Source: DSOI01 sp041394885
Lineage (GTDB): Bacteria; Acidobacteriota; Terriglobia; Bryobacterales; Bryobacteraceae
Reading direction: 5' to 3'
Assembly (NCBI GenBank): GCA_041394885.1
Contig: JAWKHI010000022.1
Span: forward strand, 1 to 64,000
Length of the DNA stretch: 64,000 nucleotides
Below, piece by piece: positions 10,001-18,529 of this stretch. How positions within the stretch are numbered: position 1 is the first letter of the stretch; each line of letters starts with the position of its first letter. The notes beneath the pieces were generated by a model. That model did not search any database, was not told where the DNA came from, and saw only the letters and a program-made list of their open reading frames with translations. The position numbers and the translations under genes are program-made.

Positions 10001-10504
10001 CTCTACCCGCAAGTCTATTCCAAGTTCGCCAGGAACCAGGCCGCATGGGGTGACGTGGAGGTGCTGCCCACGCCGCAGTTTTTCTTCGGCATGGCAAAGG
10101 GCGAAGAAGTGGCGGTGGAACTCGAACCTGGCAAAACACTGGTCGTTAAGTTTCTCACCGTAGGCGAACCACACCCCGATGGCACGCGCACGGTGTTTTT
10201 CGAACTCAACGGACAGCCGCGCGAGGTGACCGTGCGCGACAAATCGCTCGAAGTCCAAAAGGAGGAGCGCGCGAAAGCGGATCCGGCGCAAACGGGACAG
10301 GTCGGCGCGCCGATCCCCGGCATGGTGACTTCGATCGCCGTGGAGCTGCATCAGCCTGTCAAACAAGGCGATCGTCTGTTGGTGATGGAGGCGATGAAGA
10401 TGCAGACTTCGGTGAGCGCACCGGTGGACGGCAAAGTCACGAAGCTGCTGGTGAGTCCCGGTGAGAGCGTGGAGCCGAAGGACTTGCTGCTGGTGATCGA
10501 ATAA
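7079..10504 (+). CDS. pyc: Pyruvate carboxylase
   Basis: A biotin enzyme of 1141 residues making oxaloacetate from pyruvate, bicarbonate and ATP; anaplerotic and cytoplasmic. All four parts are present in one chain: biotin carboxylase (LALNRGEIAIRILRAANELG at the start, the ATP-grasp loop FGGGGRGM, and EVNPRIQVEHTVTE), the carboxyltransferase barrel (DTTFRDAHQSLMATRVRT and the metal-site IAIKDMAGL), the allosteric/tetramerisation linker, and the BCCP domain with MEAMKMQTS and the biotinyl lysine at about residue 1107. Length and order are normal for the single-chain enzyme. There is no clear Shine-Dalgarno before the ATG. Confidence 0.97.
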   Translation: MQKLLALNRGEIAIRILRAANELGLRTAAVFSKEDRLSLHRFKADEAYLIGENKGPVEAYLDVEGIVALAKEKGVHYIHPGYGFLAENAALPRACEKAGITFIGPSAELLELLGDKTAARRLAEKAGLPVIPGTAHPVDTWKGAEKASARIGFPLIIKAAFGGGGRGMRVVHKPSQLRELYEEAQREAAAAFGNGAVFLERYIQRPRHIEVQILGDRHGNLLHLYERDCSVQRRHQKVVEVAPAVSLLPELRQAITQGAVRLAREAGYYNAGTTEFLVDSDTNEWFFIEVNPRIQVEHTVTEVVTGIDIVRCQIQVAQGLPLHGAEMGLPAQQDIPLHGFAMQCRITTEDPANNFTPDYGRIHTYRSPAGFGIRLDGASAYGGAVITPYYDSLLVKVTAWAREFPHVCQRMDRALREFRVRGVKTNIPFLENVVNNADFQSGNVTTRFLDETPSLFHFRARRDRATKLLTYLSEVLVNGNPEVAGKSKPDMLRAAPVPAHDPQAPPRGTRQLLDEMGPEQFARWIRDQRRLLMTDTTFRDAHQSLMATRVRTYDMLAIANHVSHRLPELFSLEMWGGATFDVALRFLHEDPWQRLAKLREAIPNICFQMLLRASNAVGYTAYPDIVVREFIYEAARQGIDIFRIFDSLNYLPNMKVAMEAARKTGRVCEAAICYTGDILDPARDKYPLEYYTRMARELEKMGAHIIAIKDMAGLVRPYAATRLVAALRGVTDLPIHFHTHDTSGVNAASILKAADAEVDIADAAISSMSGTTSQPNLNSIAAALAHTERDTLLDAGALQHAADYWETVRAWYEPFDSAPKSGTAEVYLHEMPGGQYTNLKAQAESMGLGERWPEVARAYADVNMAFGDIVKVTPSSKVVGDLALFLVSHGMTVRELEALGPNHTVNIPNSVIDMFNGSLGEPQGGWPRQMQKVVLKGARPKRTRPAGVKLEDAAAELEKKIHRKPSHSDVLSYLLYPQVYSKFARNQAAWGDVEVLPTPQFFFGMAKGEEVAVELEPGKTLVVKFLTVGEPHPDGTRTVFFELNGQPREVTVRDKSLEVQKEERAKADPAQTGQVGAPIPGMVTSIAVELHQPVKQGDRLLVMEAMKMQTSVSAPVDGKVTKLLVSPGESVEPKDLLLVIE

Positions 10505-10617
10505 GTTTGCGCGAGGGGCCTCCTCCCAGAAACTGAAATTTTTTATTCCTGCACTTGCCACGCCCCCCGATTGTGCGTTATCATCGGCCCGTAACGCTTC
10601 TTTAGGGGTCTGACACC

Positions 10618-13600
10618 ATGCGTCTGTCCATCTTTGGACTGTTCGTCCTTTTCTGCACCTCCGCCTTTGCGCAGCAAGGCGCAGGTACCATCTCCGGCAC
10701 CGTCACCGACCAGCAGGACGCTGTCGTGGCCGGTGCCAACATTCAAATTCGTAACACCGATACGAACGCGATTTTTCGCGCCTCGTCGAACGAAAACGGC
10801 GGCTTCGTGGCGCCCGGCCTTGCGGTAGGCGGTTATGAGATCACCGCCGAGGCGCCCGGCTTCAAGAAGACGGTCCTCTCCGGTATCACGCTCCAGGTGA
10901 ACCAGACCGCGTCGATCAACCTTCGCCTCGAAATCGGCCAGGTGGCTGAGTCTGTGGAAGTGACCGGCGAGTCTCCGCTGGTGAACACTTCCAACGCCAC
11001 CGTCGGCGAAGTGATCGAAAACCGGCGCGTGCGGGACTTGCCCTTGAATGGACGCGGAGCTTTGGCGTTGACCCTTCTCACCGCCGGCGTGGTCTCCAAC
11101 GCCGGCCCCACCAACTCCGGCTTCGGTGATCGCGGCATTCAAATCTCATCGCTGTCGATCAACGGCAGCCCCAGTTCGATGAACAACCAGATGCTCGATG
11201 GTTCCAACAACATTCTGTCCTATGTCGGCGAAGTGGGCATCCCGCCGGCCGTCGACGCGGTGGAAGAGTTCAAAGTGCAGAGCGGCACGATGTCGTCCGA
11301 GTTCGGCTTCACGGCCGGAGGCACGATCAACCTCGTCACTAAGTCCGGAACCAATCGGTTGCATGGATCCGCCTACGAGTTCCTGCGCAACGACAAGTTC
11401 GACGCCCGGAACACGTTCGCCCCGACGAAGCTGCCGTTGCGGTACAACCAATTCGGCGGTACGCTCGGCGGCCCGATACGGAAAGACCGCACTTTCGGCT
11501 TCTTCAACTACGAAAAATACCTGCTGCGCCGCTCCTCGCCGCGCATCGCCACCGTGCCGATCGCGGAATTCCGCACCGGCGACTTCTCGAAACTGGCCAC
11601 CAACGCCGGCGTGGCGATTCCGGTGTATGACCCGGCCACAACCCGCGCCAATCCCGCCGGAGCCGGCCAGGTCCGCGATCTGTTTCCGGGCAACATCGTG
11701 CCGCGAAACCGGTTCGATCCGATCACGCCGAAAATTCTCGAGTTCTGGCCACAGCCCAACCGCACACCCACCAACGCCGCGTCCTTCGCCAACAATTTCC
11801 AGGACGCCGCTCTCAGCCGCATCGACTGGACCCAATGGAACGTCAAGGTGGACCATCGCTTCAACGACAAGAACTCCATCTTCGTTCGCTACACCTCGGC
11901 GCAGCACGCACCCTACGCGGACTCCTTCTTCACCGATCCCACCGCGGGCGGCAACCGCGCCGACGATCAGACCAACCGCAATGCCGTGGTCTCCGACACC
12001 CACACGTTCTCCCCGACACTGATCAACAATCTGCGCGTGGGCGTGATGCGGCAATACTTCGTCTTCACCGCGGTGAACTTTGACCAGGGATGGCCGCGGA
12101 AACTTGGCTTGCCCGCCATCGTTCCTAACGATCAGATGCCGAGCATCAACTTCGGGTTCGGCGCCATCGGCGGGGGCGCTGCCGGCCGGCGCGGATCCTT
12201 CAACTGGGACATCCAGGACATGATCACCAAGATCACCGGGAGCCATGCGCTCAAGTTCGGGTATAACCATCGCATCCTGCAAGGCGGCAATCTGCAAGGC
12301 TCGGCGCTCTCGGGCAGCTTCTCCTTCGGCGGCCTCACCAACAACCCGCAGAGGACCGCCGGCACCGGCAGCGACATGGCCCAGTTCCTGCTCGGCGAAG
12401 TGTCGAGCGCGTCGATTGACCGCATTCTTGGGAATACGTTCGAAGGCCGCGCCATCAGCGCATTCGTTCAGGATGACTGGAAGCTTTCGCGCCGCCTCAC
12501 CCTGAATCTCGGCTTCCGGTATGACTGGCAGCAGAAGCCGTACGAGAGGCACGACGGCCACATTAACTTCGACTACCTGGCCACCAGCCCGGTGAGCGGA
12601 TTCCAGGGCAGGGTCAACTACGCTGGCGTTGACGGACAACCCCGCGCCTTCCTCGGCGAGGATCACAATGACTTTGGACCGCGGATCGGCTTTGCGTTCG
12701 ACGTCTTCGGCAACGGGCGCACGGTGGTCCGTGGCGGCTATGGCATTTTCTATCCGTCGATCTTCTATCGCGCGTTCACGGGCAACACCCAGTTGTTCTC
12801 GCTCACCAATACGGCCTACGTCGCGCAAGGCCCCGGTCTGCGCGCATTCCGCTTCCAGGACGGCTTTCCGCGCGCTCCGATCGAATCACCCGGTTCCGGC
12901 GCCGGCCCCGACGCTCTCCTCGGCCAGTCGGTCAGCGTCTCCGAGCAGGACCCCACCACCCCGATGACCCAGCAGTGGAACATGTCGGTCCAGCATCAGT
13001 TGGGCGAGTGGCTCATCGACGCCACCTACGCCGCCAACAAGGGCAATCACTTCCTCGCCTCCGGGTACAACATCAATCAGTTGCTCCCGAGCGTACGCAA
13101 ACAATTGGGACAGTCCCTGTTTGACCCGGTGCCGAATCCACTTCGCGGTCAGGTCCCCGGCGGACTTGGCGCCGCCACGGTAACCCGCGAGCGCACCCTG
13201 CTGCCCTTCCCCCATTACAACGGCGTCACCATCTCCAATCCGCGGCTGGGCAACTATCTCTCCCACCAGTTGCAGTTGAACGTCAAGCGCCGGATGACCA
13301 ACGGCTTCCTCGTCCATTTCGCCTACACCGCCGGCAAGAAGATCAGCGACTCCGTGGCCGTCCCGGTTGACTTCGGCGCCATCGAGCAAACCAACGAGAA
13401 CGGCTTCCAGGATGGGCTCACCAATCGAAAATTGAATAAGAGCGTGGATCCGGCCGACGTGGCTCAGCGCGCCGTCGTCAGCCTGTTGTACGAACTGCCG
13501 TTCGGCGCCGGTAAGGCGTTCAATCCAACCAACGCCGTGCTGGGCAAAATAGTGAGTGGATGGCAGATCAACACCATCGGCGTGATGCAATCCGGCATTC

Positions 13601-14007
13601 CGCTCACGGTGCGCGGCGCCAACAACCGCCAGGCGGATCGCCCCAACTCCACCGGCGTCTCCGCCAAGATCGACAATCCCACACGGGAGCGGTGGTTCAA
13701 TACGGAGGCGTTCATCAACCCACCTGACTTCGAGTTGGGGAATGTCGGCCGCACAACCCCCGACGTCCGTCATCCGGGAACCCTCAACTGGGATGTGTCG
13801 CTGATCAAGGATACCCGCATCCGCGAACGCGTCAATATCCAGTTCCGCGCCGAAGCGTTCAACTTTCTCAACGCCACCAACTTGGGCTTGGCCAACGACA
13901 GTTTCTCAGCCGGCGCCAACGGCATGAACCAGAGTGCGACGTTCGGAACTGTCACGTCGGCGCGTGACGCACGCGTCGGCCAGCTGGGGCTGAAGATCAT
14001 TTTCTGA
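10618..14007 (+). CDS. TonB-dependent receptor, Oar-like, with carboxypeptidase-regulatory domain
   Basis: An outer-membrane protein of 1129 residues. It has signal peptide MRLSIFGLFVLFCTSAFAQ, then a CarboxypepD_reg/Ig-like domain (GAGTISGTVTDQQDAVVAGA, about residues 20-110), a plug region with SLSINGSPSS and QMLDGSNN, and a long beta-barrel with the aromatic end GLKIIF. AGGGG-type Shine-Dalgarno AGGGG lies 9 bases before the ATG. Proteins of this size and layout are the expanded Oar/TBDR family of acidobacteria, thought to import or bind plant-derived oligomers; the ligand cannot be told. It is monocistronic and ends at a hairpin before the convergent tetR gene. Confidence 0.92.
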   Translation: MRLSIFGLFVLFCTSAFAQQGAGTISGTVTDQQDAVVAGANIQIRNTDTNAIFRASSNENGGFVAPGLAVGGYEITAEAPGFKKTVLSGITLQVNQTASINLRLEIGQVAESVEVTGESPLVNTSNATVGEVIENRRVRDLPLNGRGALALTLLTAGVVSNAGPTNSGFGDRGIQISSLSINGSPSSMNNQMLDGSNNILSYVGEVGIPPAVDAVEEFKVQSGTMSSEFGFTAGGTINLVTKSGTNRLHGSAYEFLRNDKFDARNTFAPTKLPLRYNQFGGTLGGPIRKDRTFGFFNYEKYLLRRSSPRIATVPIAEFRTGDFSKLATNAGVAIPVYDPATTRANPAGAGQVRDLFPGNIVPRNRFDPITPKILEFWPQPNRTPTNAASFANNFQDAALSRIDWTQWNVKVDHRFNDKNSIFVRYTSAQHAPYADSFFTDPTAGGNRADDQTNRNAVVSDTHTFSPTLINNLRVGVMRQYFVFTAVNFDQGWPRKLGLPAIVPNDQMPSINFGFGAIGGGAAGRRGSFNWDIQDMITKITGSHALKFGYNHRILQGGNLQGSALSGSFSFGGLTNNPQRTAGTGSDMAQFLLGEVSSASIDRILGNTFEGRAISAFVQDDWKLSRRLTLNLGFRYDWQQKPYERHDGHINFDYLATSPVSGFQGRVNYAGVDGQPRAFLGEDHNDFGPRIGFAFDVFGNGRTVVRGGYGIFYPSIFYRAFTGNTQLFSLTNTAYVAQGPGLRAFRFQDGFPRAPIESPGSGAGPDALLGQSVSVSEQDPTTPMTQQWNMSVQHQLGEWLIDATYAANKGNHFLASGYNINQLLPSVRKQLGQSLFDPVPNPLRGQVPGGLGAATVTRERTLLPFPHYNGVTISNPRLGNYLSHQLQLNVKRRMTNGFLVHFAYTAGKKISDSVAVPVDFGAIEQTNENGFQDGLTNRKLNKSVDPADVAQRAVVSLLYELPFGAGKAFNPTNAVLGKIVSGWQINTIGVMQSGIPLTVRGANNRQADRPNSTGVSAKIDNPTRERWFNTEAFINPPDFELGNVGRTTPDVRHPGTLNWDVSLIKDTRIRERVNIQFRAEAFNFLNATNLGLANDSFSAGANGMNQSATFGTVTSARDARVGQLGLKIIF

Positions 14008-14025
14008 TCCGCCCTCCCGGACTTT

Positions 14026-14044
14026 GAGGGCCGCCAAGGCCCTC
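14026..14044. terminator. Hairpin between the convergent TonB-receptor and tetR genes
   Basis: GAGGGCC (14026-14032) and GGCCCTC (14038-14044) form a perfect 7-bp stem with a 5-base loop, 18 bases after the receptor stop. The following bases are TTGCCC, so the T-tract is weak. A bidirectional terminator is the simplest reading. Confidence 0.45.
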
Positions 14045-14064
14045 TTGCCCGGGCGCCATTCCGC

Positions 14065-14700
14065 TTACACGCCGGGCGGAGCGATGCCCGTCATCACCGC
14101 CTCGCAGAGCGCGTCCACGTAGTCCGGCGTCAACCCGCCGTGGCCGCTGAGGAAGCGATGGAAGAGCGGACCATAAAGCGCATCCAGCGCGATCTCGGTA
14201 TAAACGCCGGGACGGACCTGCCCGGCGCGAATGCCCCGCAGCATCGCCTCCGCCGCATCGGACCGCCATCCTTCGAACAACTCGTGCTGCAAGGTCCGCA
14301 GTAATTCCGGCTCATCCTGGCCTTGCCCCATCAGCACCGCGAGCGTCCTTCCTTTCGGCCCGTTGAGGAACTGCGCCAACAACTGCATCTGACGGCGGAA
14401 GTCCTCCCGCACGGAACCCGTATCGGGAAACGGCAGCGACGGCGACGCATCCTCGAGATAGGCTTCTGCCGCGAGCGCGGCCTTGTTGGGCCACCAACGG
14501 TAAATCGTCGCTTTGCCGGAACGCGACCGTTCCGCCACCGCCTCCATCGTCAGACGCGCGTATCCCACCTCGCGCAACAACTCGAGTGCGGACCGCAGGA
14601 TCGCCCTCCGGGCGGATTTCGAACGCGGCCTCCCGCGGCGCGCGGGTTTGGCGCTGGCAGGAACCGGTGGCGCGGCCGGGACTGGGGTGGCTGGTGTCAT
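14065..14700 (-). CDS. TetR/AcrR family transcriptional regulator
   Basis: A 211-residue DNA-binding repressor type. After a low-complexity Pro/Ala/Arg leader, residues about 28-75 form the TetR helix-turn-helix (ARRAILRSALELLREVG, then MEAVAERSRSGKATIYRWW). The C-terminal ligand/dimer half includes LDALYGPLFHRFLSGHGG. It is divergent from the CE15 esterase gene; the two starts are only 22 bases apart around a perfect palindrome, so it probably controls that gene and itself. The inducer is unknown. Confidence 0.9.
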   Translation of the reverse strand: MTPATPVPAAPPVPASAKPARRGRPRSKSARRAILRSALELLREVGYARLTMEAVAERSRSGKATIYRWWPNKAALAAEAYLEDASPSLPFPDTGSVREDFRRQMQLLAQFLNGPKGRTLAVLMGQGQDEPELLRTLQHELFEGWRSDAAEAMLRGIRAGQVRPGVYTEIALDALYGPLFHRFLSGHGGLTPDYVDALCEAVMTGIAPPGV

Positions 14701-14709
14701 GGCTACGGG

Positions 14710-14721
14710 ATCTTATAAGAT
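14710..14721. promoter_or_regulatory. 12-bp palindrome between divergent tetR and CE15 esterase starts
   Basis: ATCTTATAAGAT is perfectly symmetrical. It carries TATAAG on both strands, so it could be overlapping back-to-back -10 elements, a TetR operator, or both. The centre is about 15 bases from the tetR ATG and 7-16 bases from the possible esterase ATGs, so transcripts would be leaderless or nearly so. Confidence 0.45.
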
Positions 14722-14722
14722 A

Positions 14723-15985
14723 ATGCACGCAATGATAGCGCTTGTGCTGATACTTCTGCTTTCGATGGCGGTGGCTCTCCCCGCCCAGTCCAATAACGCC
14801 AACTACGATGAGGCCAAGGTCCCCGCCTACACACTGCCGGACCCTCTGGTGAACGCAGCCGGAAATAAGGTCTCGTCCGCCGCCGCATGGCCCGCGCGGC
14901 GCGCCGAAATCCTGCGGCTATTCGAAACCGAGATGTTCGGCCGCAGTCCGGACAAGCCTTCCACGCTCCGCTTCGAGTTGATTTCCTCCGGCGACGCTCT
15001 GGGCGGCAGAGCGCTTCGGAAACAAGTGGATCTCCTGTTCGCCCCAGGCAGCAAAGCACGGATGCTTCTCTACCTTCCGGCCAAAGCTAACGGTCCAGTG
15101 CCCGTGTTCCTGGGACTCAATTTCGGCGGCAACCACACCGTTCACGCCGACGACGGCATCACGCTCGGCACGGTCTGGAATCGCGACCGTACCGCTTCGG
15201 TAGCGACGGCAGCTTCACGCGGGCGCGGATCGTCGCGATGGCCCGTCGAGCGCATCCTTGAGCGCGGTTACGGCGTCGCCACCATCTACTACGGCGACAT
15301 CGACCCCGATTTCGACGACGGGTTTCAGAACGGCGTCCATCCCTTCTTCTACAAGCCCGGCCAAAAGGCGCCGGCGCCGGACGAATGGGGCTCCATCGCC
15401 GCGTGGGCTTGGGGGCTCAGCCGCGCGCTCGATTATCTCGAGACCGATTCGAAAGTGGACGCCCGCCGGGTGGCCGTCATCGGGCACTCGCGTCTCGGCA
15501 AGACTGCGCTGTGGGCGGGCGCCGCCGACACACGCTTTGCCATGGTCGTCTCAAATGACTCCGGCGAGGGCGGCGCGGCCCTGGCCCGGCGGCGGTTCGG
15601 CGAACAGACCCTCCGCATCAACACCTCCTTCCCGCACTGGTTCGCCGGAAATTTCAAGAAATACAATGATCGCGAGGATGAGATCCCGTTCGATCAGCAC
15701 ATGTTGATCGCCCTGATTGCGCCGCGCCCGGTCTACATCGCCAGCGCCAGTGACGATCTATGGGCGGACCCTCACGGTGAGTTCCTCGCCGGCGTCCATG
15801 CGTCTCCGGTGTATGAACTACTCGGAACCGACGGCTTTGGCGCCACCGGTAAGGACTGGCCTCCAGCGCGGCCGATCCACACGACCATCGGCCACCATGT
15901 CCGCAGAGGCGGACATGACATCACGCTCTTCGATTGGGACCACTACCTGACCTTCGCCGACAAGCACATGAAAGCGAGCCGGTAG
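14723..15985 (+). CDS. CE15-like glucuronoyl esterase (acetyl xylan esterase-type alpha/beta hydrolase)
   Basis: A secreted hydrolase of 420 residues from the ATG at 14723. ATG codons at 14699 and 14732 are alternatives; 14732 also keeps the signal MIALVLILLLSMAVALPAQ. The nucleophile elbow is GHSRLGKTALW with Ser at about residue 256, the form typical of CE15 glucuronoyl esterases. The acid is probably the Glu in SNDSGEGG, and the histidine lies in RGGHDIT at about residue 398. CE15 enzymes cut the ester between lignin and 4-O-methylglucuronate on xylan. Hexarate genes lie immediately downstream on the other strand, which fits uronate use. A different carbohydrate esterase activity remains possible. 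Confidence 0.83.
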   Translation: MHAMIALVLILLLSMAVALPAQSNNANYDEAKVPAYTLPDPLVNAAGNKVSSAAAWPARRAEILRLFETEMFGRSPDKPSTLRFELISSGDALGGRALRKQVDLLFAPGSKARMLLYLPAKANGPVPVFLGLNFGGNHTVHADDGITLGTVWNRDRTASVATAASRGRGSSRWPVERILERGYGVATIYYGDIDPDFDDGFQNGVHPFFYKPGQKAPAPDEWGSIAAWAWGLSRALDYLETDSKVDARRVAVIGHSRLGKTALWAGAADTRFAMVVSNDSGEGGAALARRRFGEQTLRINTSFPHWFAGNFKKYNDREDEIPFDQHMLIALIAPRPVYIASASDDLWADPHGEFLAGVHASPVYELLGTDGFGATGKDWPPARPIHTTIGHHVRRGGHDITLFDWDHYLTFADKHMKASR

Positions 15986-16015
15986 CCCGCTCCGAAGAAA
16001 CAGGCCTAGACCGGC

Positions 16016-16924
16016 CTAGACCCACTCCCGGAACAATTCCATCACCTTGGCGATCTCGGCCACTTCACCCGGCTTCACGTCCTGCAGCGGAGGACGCACC
16101 GGCCCTGCCGGCTTGCCCAACGCCTCCATCGCCCGCTTCATCACCGCCACTTCGTAGCCCTTCATCCGGTCCCGTAACCCGTAAAGCGGATGCACGTACT
16201 TTTTCATCAGCTCATCCAGCTTCACGAAATCGCGCCGCAATCCAGCGTCGGCCATCGCGAGCGACAGCTTCGGCGCAATCGTCGAAATGCTGGAAGTGTA
16301 CGCCTGCACACCCACCGCGAAGTACGCTGGCACGCAATCATCGCCAATCCCGCCGATCCAGGCCAAACGGTCGCCCACCTGCGTCATGATGCGCTGATAC
16401 TTCCGCGCATCGCCTTGGCCGTCTTTCCAGAAGACCAGCGTCGGAATACGGTCCGCCAGGCGCGACACCATGTCCGGCGAAAACACCGCCCAATCGCGGC
16501 TGTACAGCGACAGCGGCAGGTCGGTCGCCTTCCCGATCGCTTCGTAATACTGGATCAGCCCCTCGGCCGGCGCATTGGTGTAGTAAGGCGGCATCACCAA
16601 CAGCGCCGACGCCCCGGCCTTCGCCATCCCCTGCGCCATCGCTGTTCCCATCGCCACGTTGTAACCCACGCCTGCCACCACGGGCATCCGGCCTTGCGCC
16701 GCGTCCACGGACGCTCGCACCACCTCTATGTTCTCTTCCACCGTCATCGAGTACATCTCGCCGGTGCCGCCAGACGCCACAATCGCGCAGAAGGGATGCT
16801 TCGTCATCTCGTCCACGTTGCGGGCCTGACCATCCAGATCGAGCGTCAGGTCCTGTTTGAACGACGTGACCGGGAACCCGAACACGCCCACCAGCTTCTT
16901 GGCGAACTCACGTTGTGCGCTCAT
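16016..16924 (-). CDS. kdgD: 5-dehydro-4-deoxyglucarate dehydratase (DapA family)
   Basis: A cytoplasmic class I aldolase-fold enzyme of 302 residues that dehydrates and decarboxylates 5-keto-4-deoxyglucarate to alpha-ketoglutarate semialdehyde. FPVTSFKQD near residue 17, the tyrosine in LYSRDW (about 141) and the Schiff-base lysine in FWKDGQGD (about 167) distinguish it from dihydrodipicolinate synthase. It starts 28 bases after glucarate dehydratase, the preceding pathway step, so the two form an operon. Its end carries a 10-base tandem duplication around the stop codon (16003-16022). Confidence 0.9.
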   Translation of the reverse strand: MSAQREFAKKLVGVFGFPVTSFKQDLTLDLDGQARNVDEMTKHPFCAIVASGGTGEMYSMTVEENIEVVRASVDAAQGRMPVVAGVGYNVAMGTAMAQGMAKAGASALLVMPPYYTNAPAEGLIQYYEAIGKATDLPLSLYSRDWAVFSPDMVSRLADRIPTLVFWKDGQGDARKYQRIMTQVGDRLAWIGGIGDDCVPAYFAVGVQAYTSSISTIAPKLSLAMADAGLRRDFVKLDELMKKYVHPLYGLRDRMKGYEVAVMKRAMEALGKPAGPVRPPLQDVKPGEVAEIAKVMELFREWV

Positions 16925-16952
16925 TGAACTTTTCCTCTGCTCTTGTTCGTAA

Positions 16953-18263
16953 TCACCAGCGGGGCAAGATCCGCCGCCACTCCGGGTCTACATGCTTGCG
17001 CATCTCGGCCTCGTCGTCGCGCTTGCGATAGGGTAGCTTCGCGTACCGCTCTTCGCCGCGCGCCAATTGATCGTAATCCAACTCGACGCCCAGCCCAGGC
17101 TTGTCCGGGATCGCCACGCACCCGCCCACTATAGGCACCCGTCCGCCTACTATCACCTCGTCTACTTCCGTCTGCCACGGATAGTGCGTGTCGCAAGCAT
17201 AGGGCAGATGCGGGCATGCCGCCGCGGCGTGCGCCATGATCATCATGCTCACACCCAGATGGTTGTTGGAGTGCATCGACAAGCCCATGCCGAGCACCTC
17301 CGTGAATTTCGAAAGATGCAACTGCGCGCGGATGCCGCCCCAATAGTGCGGATCCGACAGCACGATCTGCACGCTGTCCAGATTCTTCGCCACCGGCAAA
17401 TGTTCGAAACAGGTGGTGGCCACATTGCTTGCGAGCGGGGTGTCGTTGCCCTCCGCTAGCAGCCGTTTGCGGACTTCGGCCATCCCCTCGAGCCCCGCCG
17501 CCGGATCTTCCAGGTAACCGCCGCCGGAGAGCTCATCCTTCAATTCGCGGCCCACTTTCACCGACGTCTCTACGCTCCACGCGCAGTTGGGATCGATGCG
17601 CAGCGGATACTTGGGTCCGAACTCGGCCCGCAGCAGCCGGATCGTCTCGATCTCCAGATCCGGATCGAGCACGCCCCCCTTGAGCTTGATCTCTTCGAAA
17701 CCGTACTTATCGATCATCTGGCGGCATTGCCGGACCATCGATTGCGGATCCAGGCATTCGCCGTATTCGTCCTCGCGAACATCGCTGCCTAGCCCGCCTC
17801 CGCCCCCGTGTTTGTAAAACAGGTAGGCCGAAAACGGTGGAGAGCTCCGCGCCCGTCCGCCAACCACATCGCACAGTGGTTTGCCGATCGCCTTGCCGAT
17901 CAGGTCCAGGCACGCGATCTCGATCGCGGCGAAGGTGCGGGTGTGCACGTCCAGCGGATTTTCGCCCGGCACGTGATGCGTTTGGCTGCGGTCTCCGCGC
18001 GACTCTTTCTCGGCGCGCGCCGCCAGCGACATCCACAAGTCTGTCAGTTGGAACGGATCGCGGCCTTCCACCAGACCACGGACCGATTCGAGCGCCGCCA
18101 GCGGACCGTCTCCGCCGTAGGTCTCGCTGATTCCGGTCAATCCGTCGGTGGTTTCGAGTTCGACGATCGTTCGCAGCGCATACGGAGCATGACGCCCGTA
18201 GGAACTGCGCAACGGCCCGTCGGCGATGGCGACCGAATGGAGTTTGAGTGCGCTGATCTTCAC
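16953..18263 (-). CDS. gudD: Glucarate dehydratase (enolase superfamily)
   Basis: A 436-residue cytoplasmic enzyme converting D-glucarate to 5-keto-4-deoxyglucarate. The enolase-superfamily catalytic set is visible in order: lysine pair in EEIKLKGG, metal ligands in LRIDPNCAW, GYLEDPA and LASN, LSDPHYWGG, and the general-base histidine in SMHSNNHLG. The C-terminal THYPWQTEVDEVI is typical of GudD. It feeds the dehydratase/decarboxylase encoded 28 bases downstream. A small basic ORF ends 10 bases upstream, on the same strand. Confidence 0.92.
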   Translation of the reverse strand: MKISALKLHSVAIADGPLRSSYGRHAPYALRTIVELETTDGLTGISETYGGDGPLAALESVRGLVEGRDPFQLTDLWMSLAARAEKESRGDRSQTHHVPGENPLDVHTRTFAAIEIACLDLIGKAIGKPLCDVVGGRARSSPPFSAYLFYKHGGGGGLGSDVREDEYGECLDPQSMVRQCRQMIDKYGFEEIKLKGGVLDPDLEIETIRLLRAEFGPKYPLRIDPNCAWSVETSVKVGRELKDELSGGGYLEDPAAGLEGMAEVRKRLLAEGNDTPLASNVATTCFEHLPVAKNLDSVQIVLSDPHYWGGIRAQLHLSKFTEVLGMGLSMHSNNHLGVSMMIMAHAAAACPHLPYACDTHYPWQTEVDEVIVGGRVPIVGGCVAIPDKPGLGVELDYDQLARGEERYAKLPYRKRDDEAEMRKHVDPEWRRILPRW

Positions 18264-18273
18264 GGCGCGGGGG

Positions 18274-18402
18274 CTACCGTGCCCGCCGCTGCGGGTTGCG
18301 CACCTTCGTCTGGCGCGCTTTTCTTGCCTTACGCTTCGGCTTGCTGATGATGAACGTTCCGCTGCCGAGATACTCGGCTTGCCACTTACGGTCTTCGGCC
18401 AA
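18274..18402 (-). CDS. Small basic protein of 42 residues, unknown function
   Basis: A short frame starting at TTG (18400-18402) with a Shine-Dalgarno GGAG at 18411-18414, spaced 8 bases. The product begins LAEDRKWQAEYLGSGTFIIS; the second half is rich in Lys and Arg (KPKRKARKARQTKVRNPQRR), with no cysteine and no membrane segment. It ends 10 bases before gudD on the same strand and could be translated from the same message. An in-frame GTG lies 9 bases further upstream but has no good ribosome site. The basic tail suggests nucleic-acid binding, which is inference only; I do not recognise a family. Confidence 0.55.
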   Translation of the reverse strand: MAEDRKWQAEYLGSGTFIISKPKRKARKARQTKVRNPQRRAR

Positions 18403-18529
18403 AATACACACTCCGGATGTCAGGATGATTTCGCAGGGGTGAAACTGCTCTCGCTATTGTAGCGCAGCCCGCGAGGCTCCCTTCGCCGCGCGCCTCAGAC
18501 GGCCGAGAGGGCTGCTAAACTCGATAGCG

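Noticed and set aside
11146..12828. 560-codon minus frame inside the TonB receptor gene
   Set aside because: It is antisense to an intact receptor with signal and barrel; no recognisable domain.
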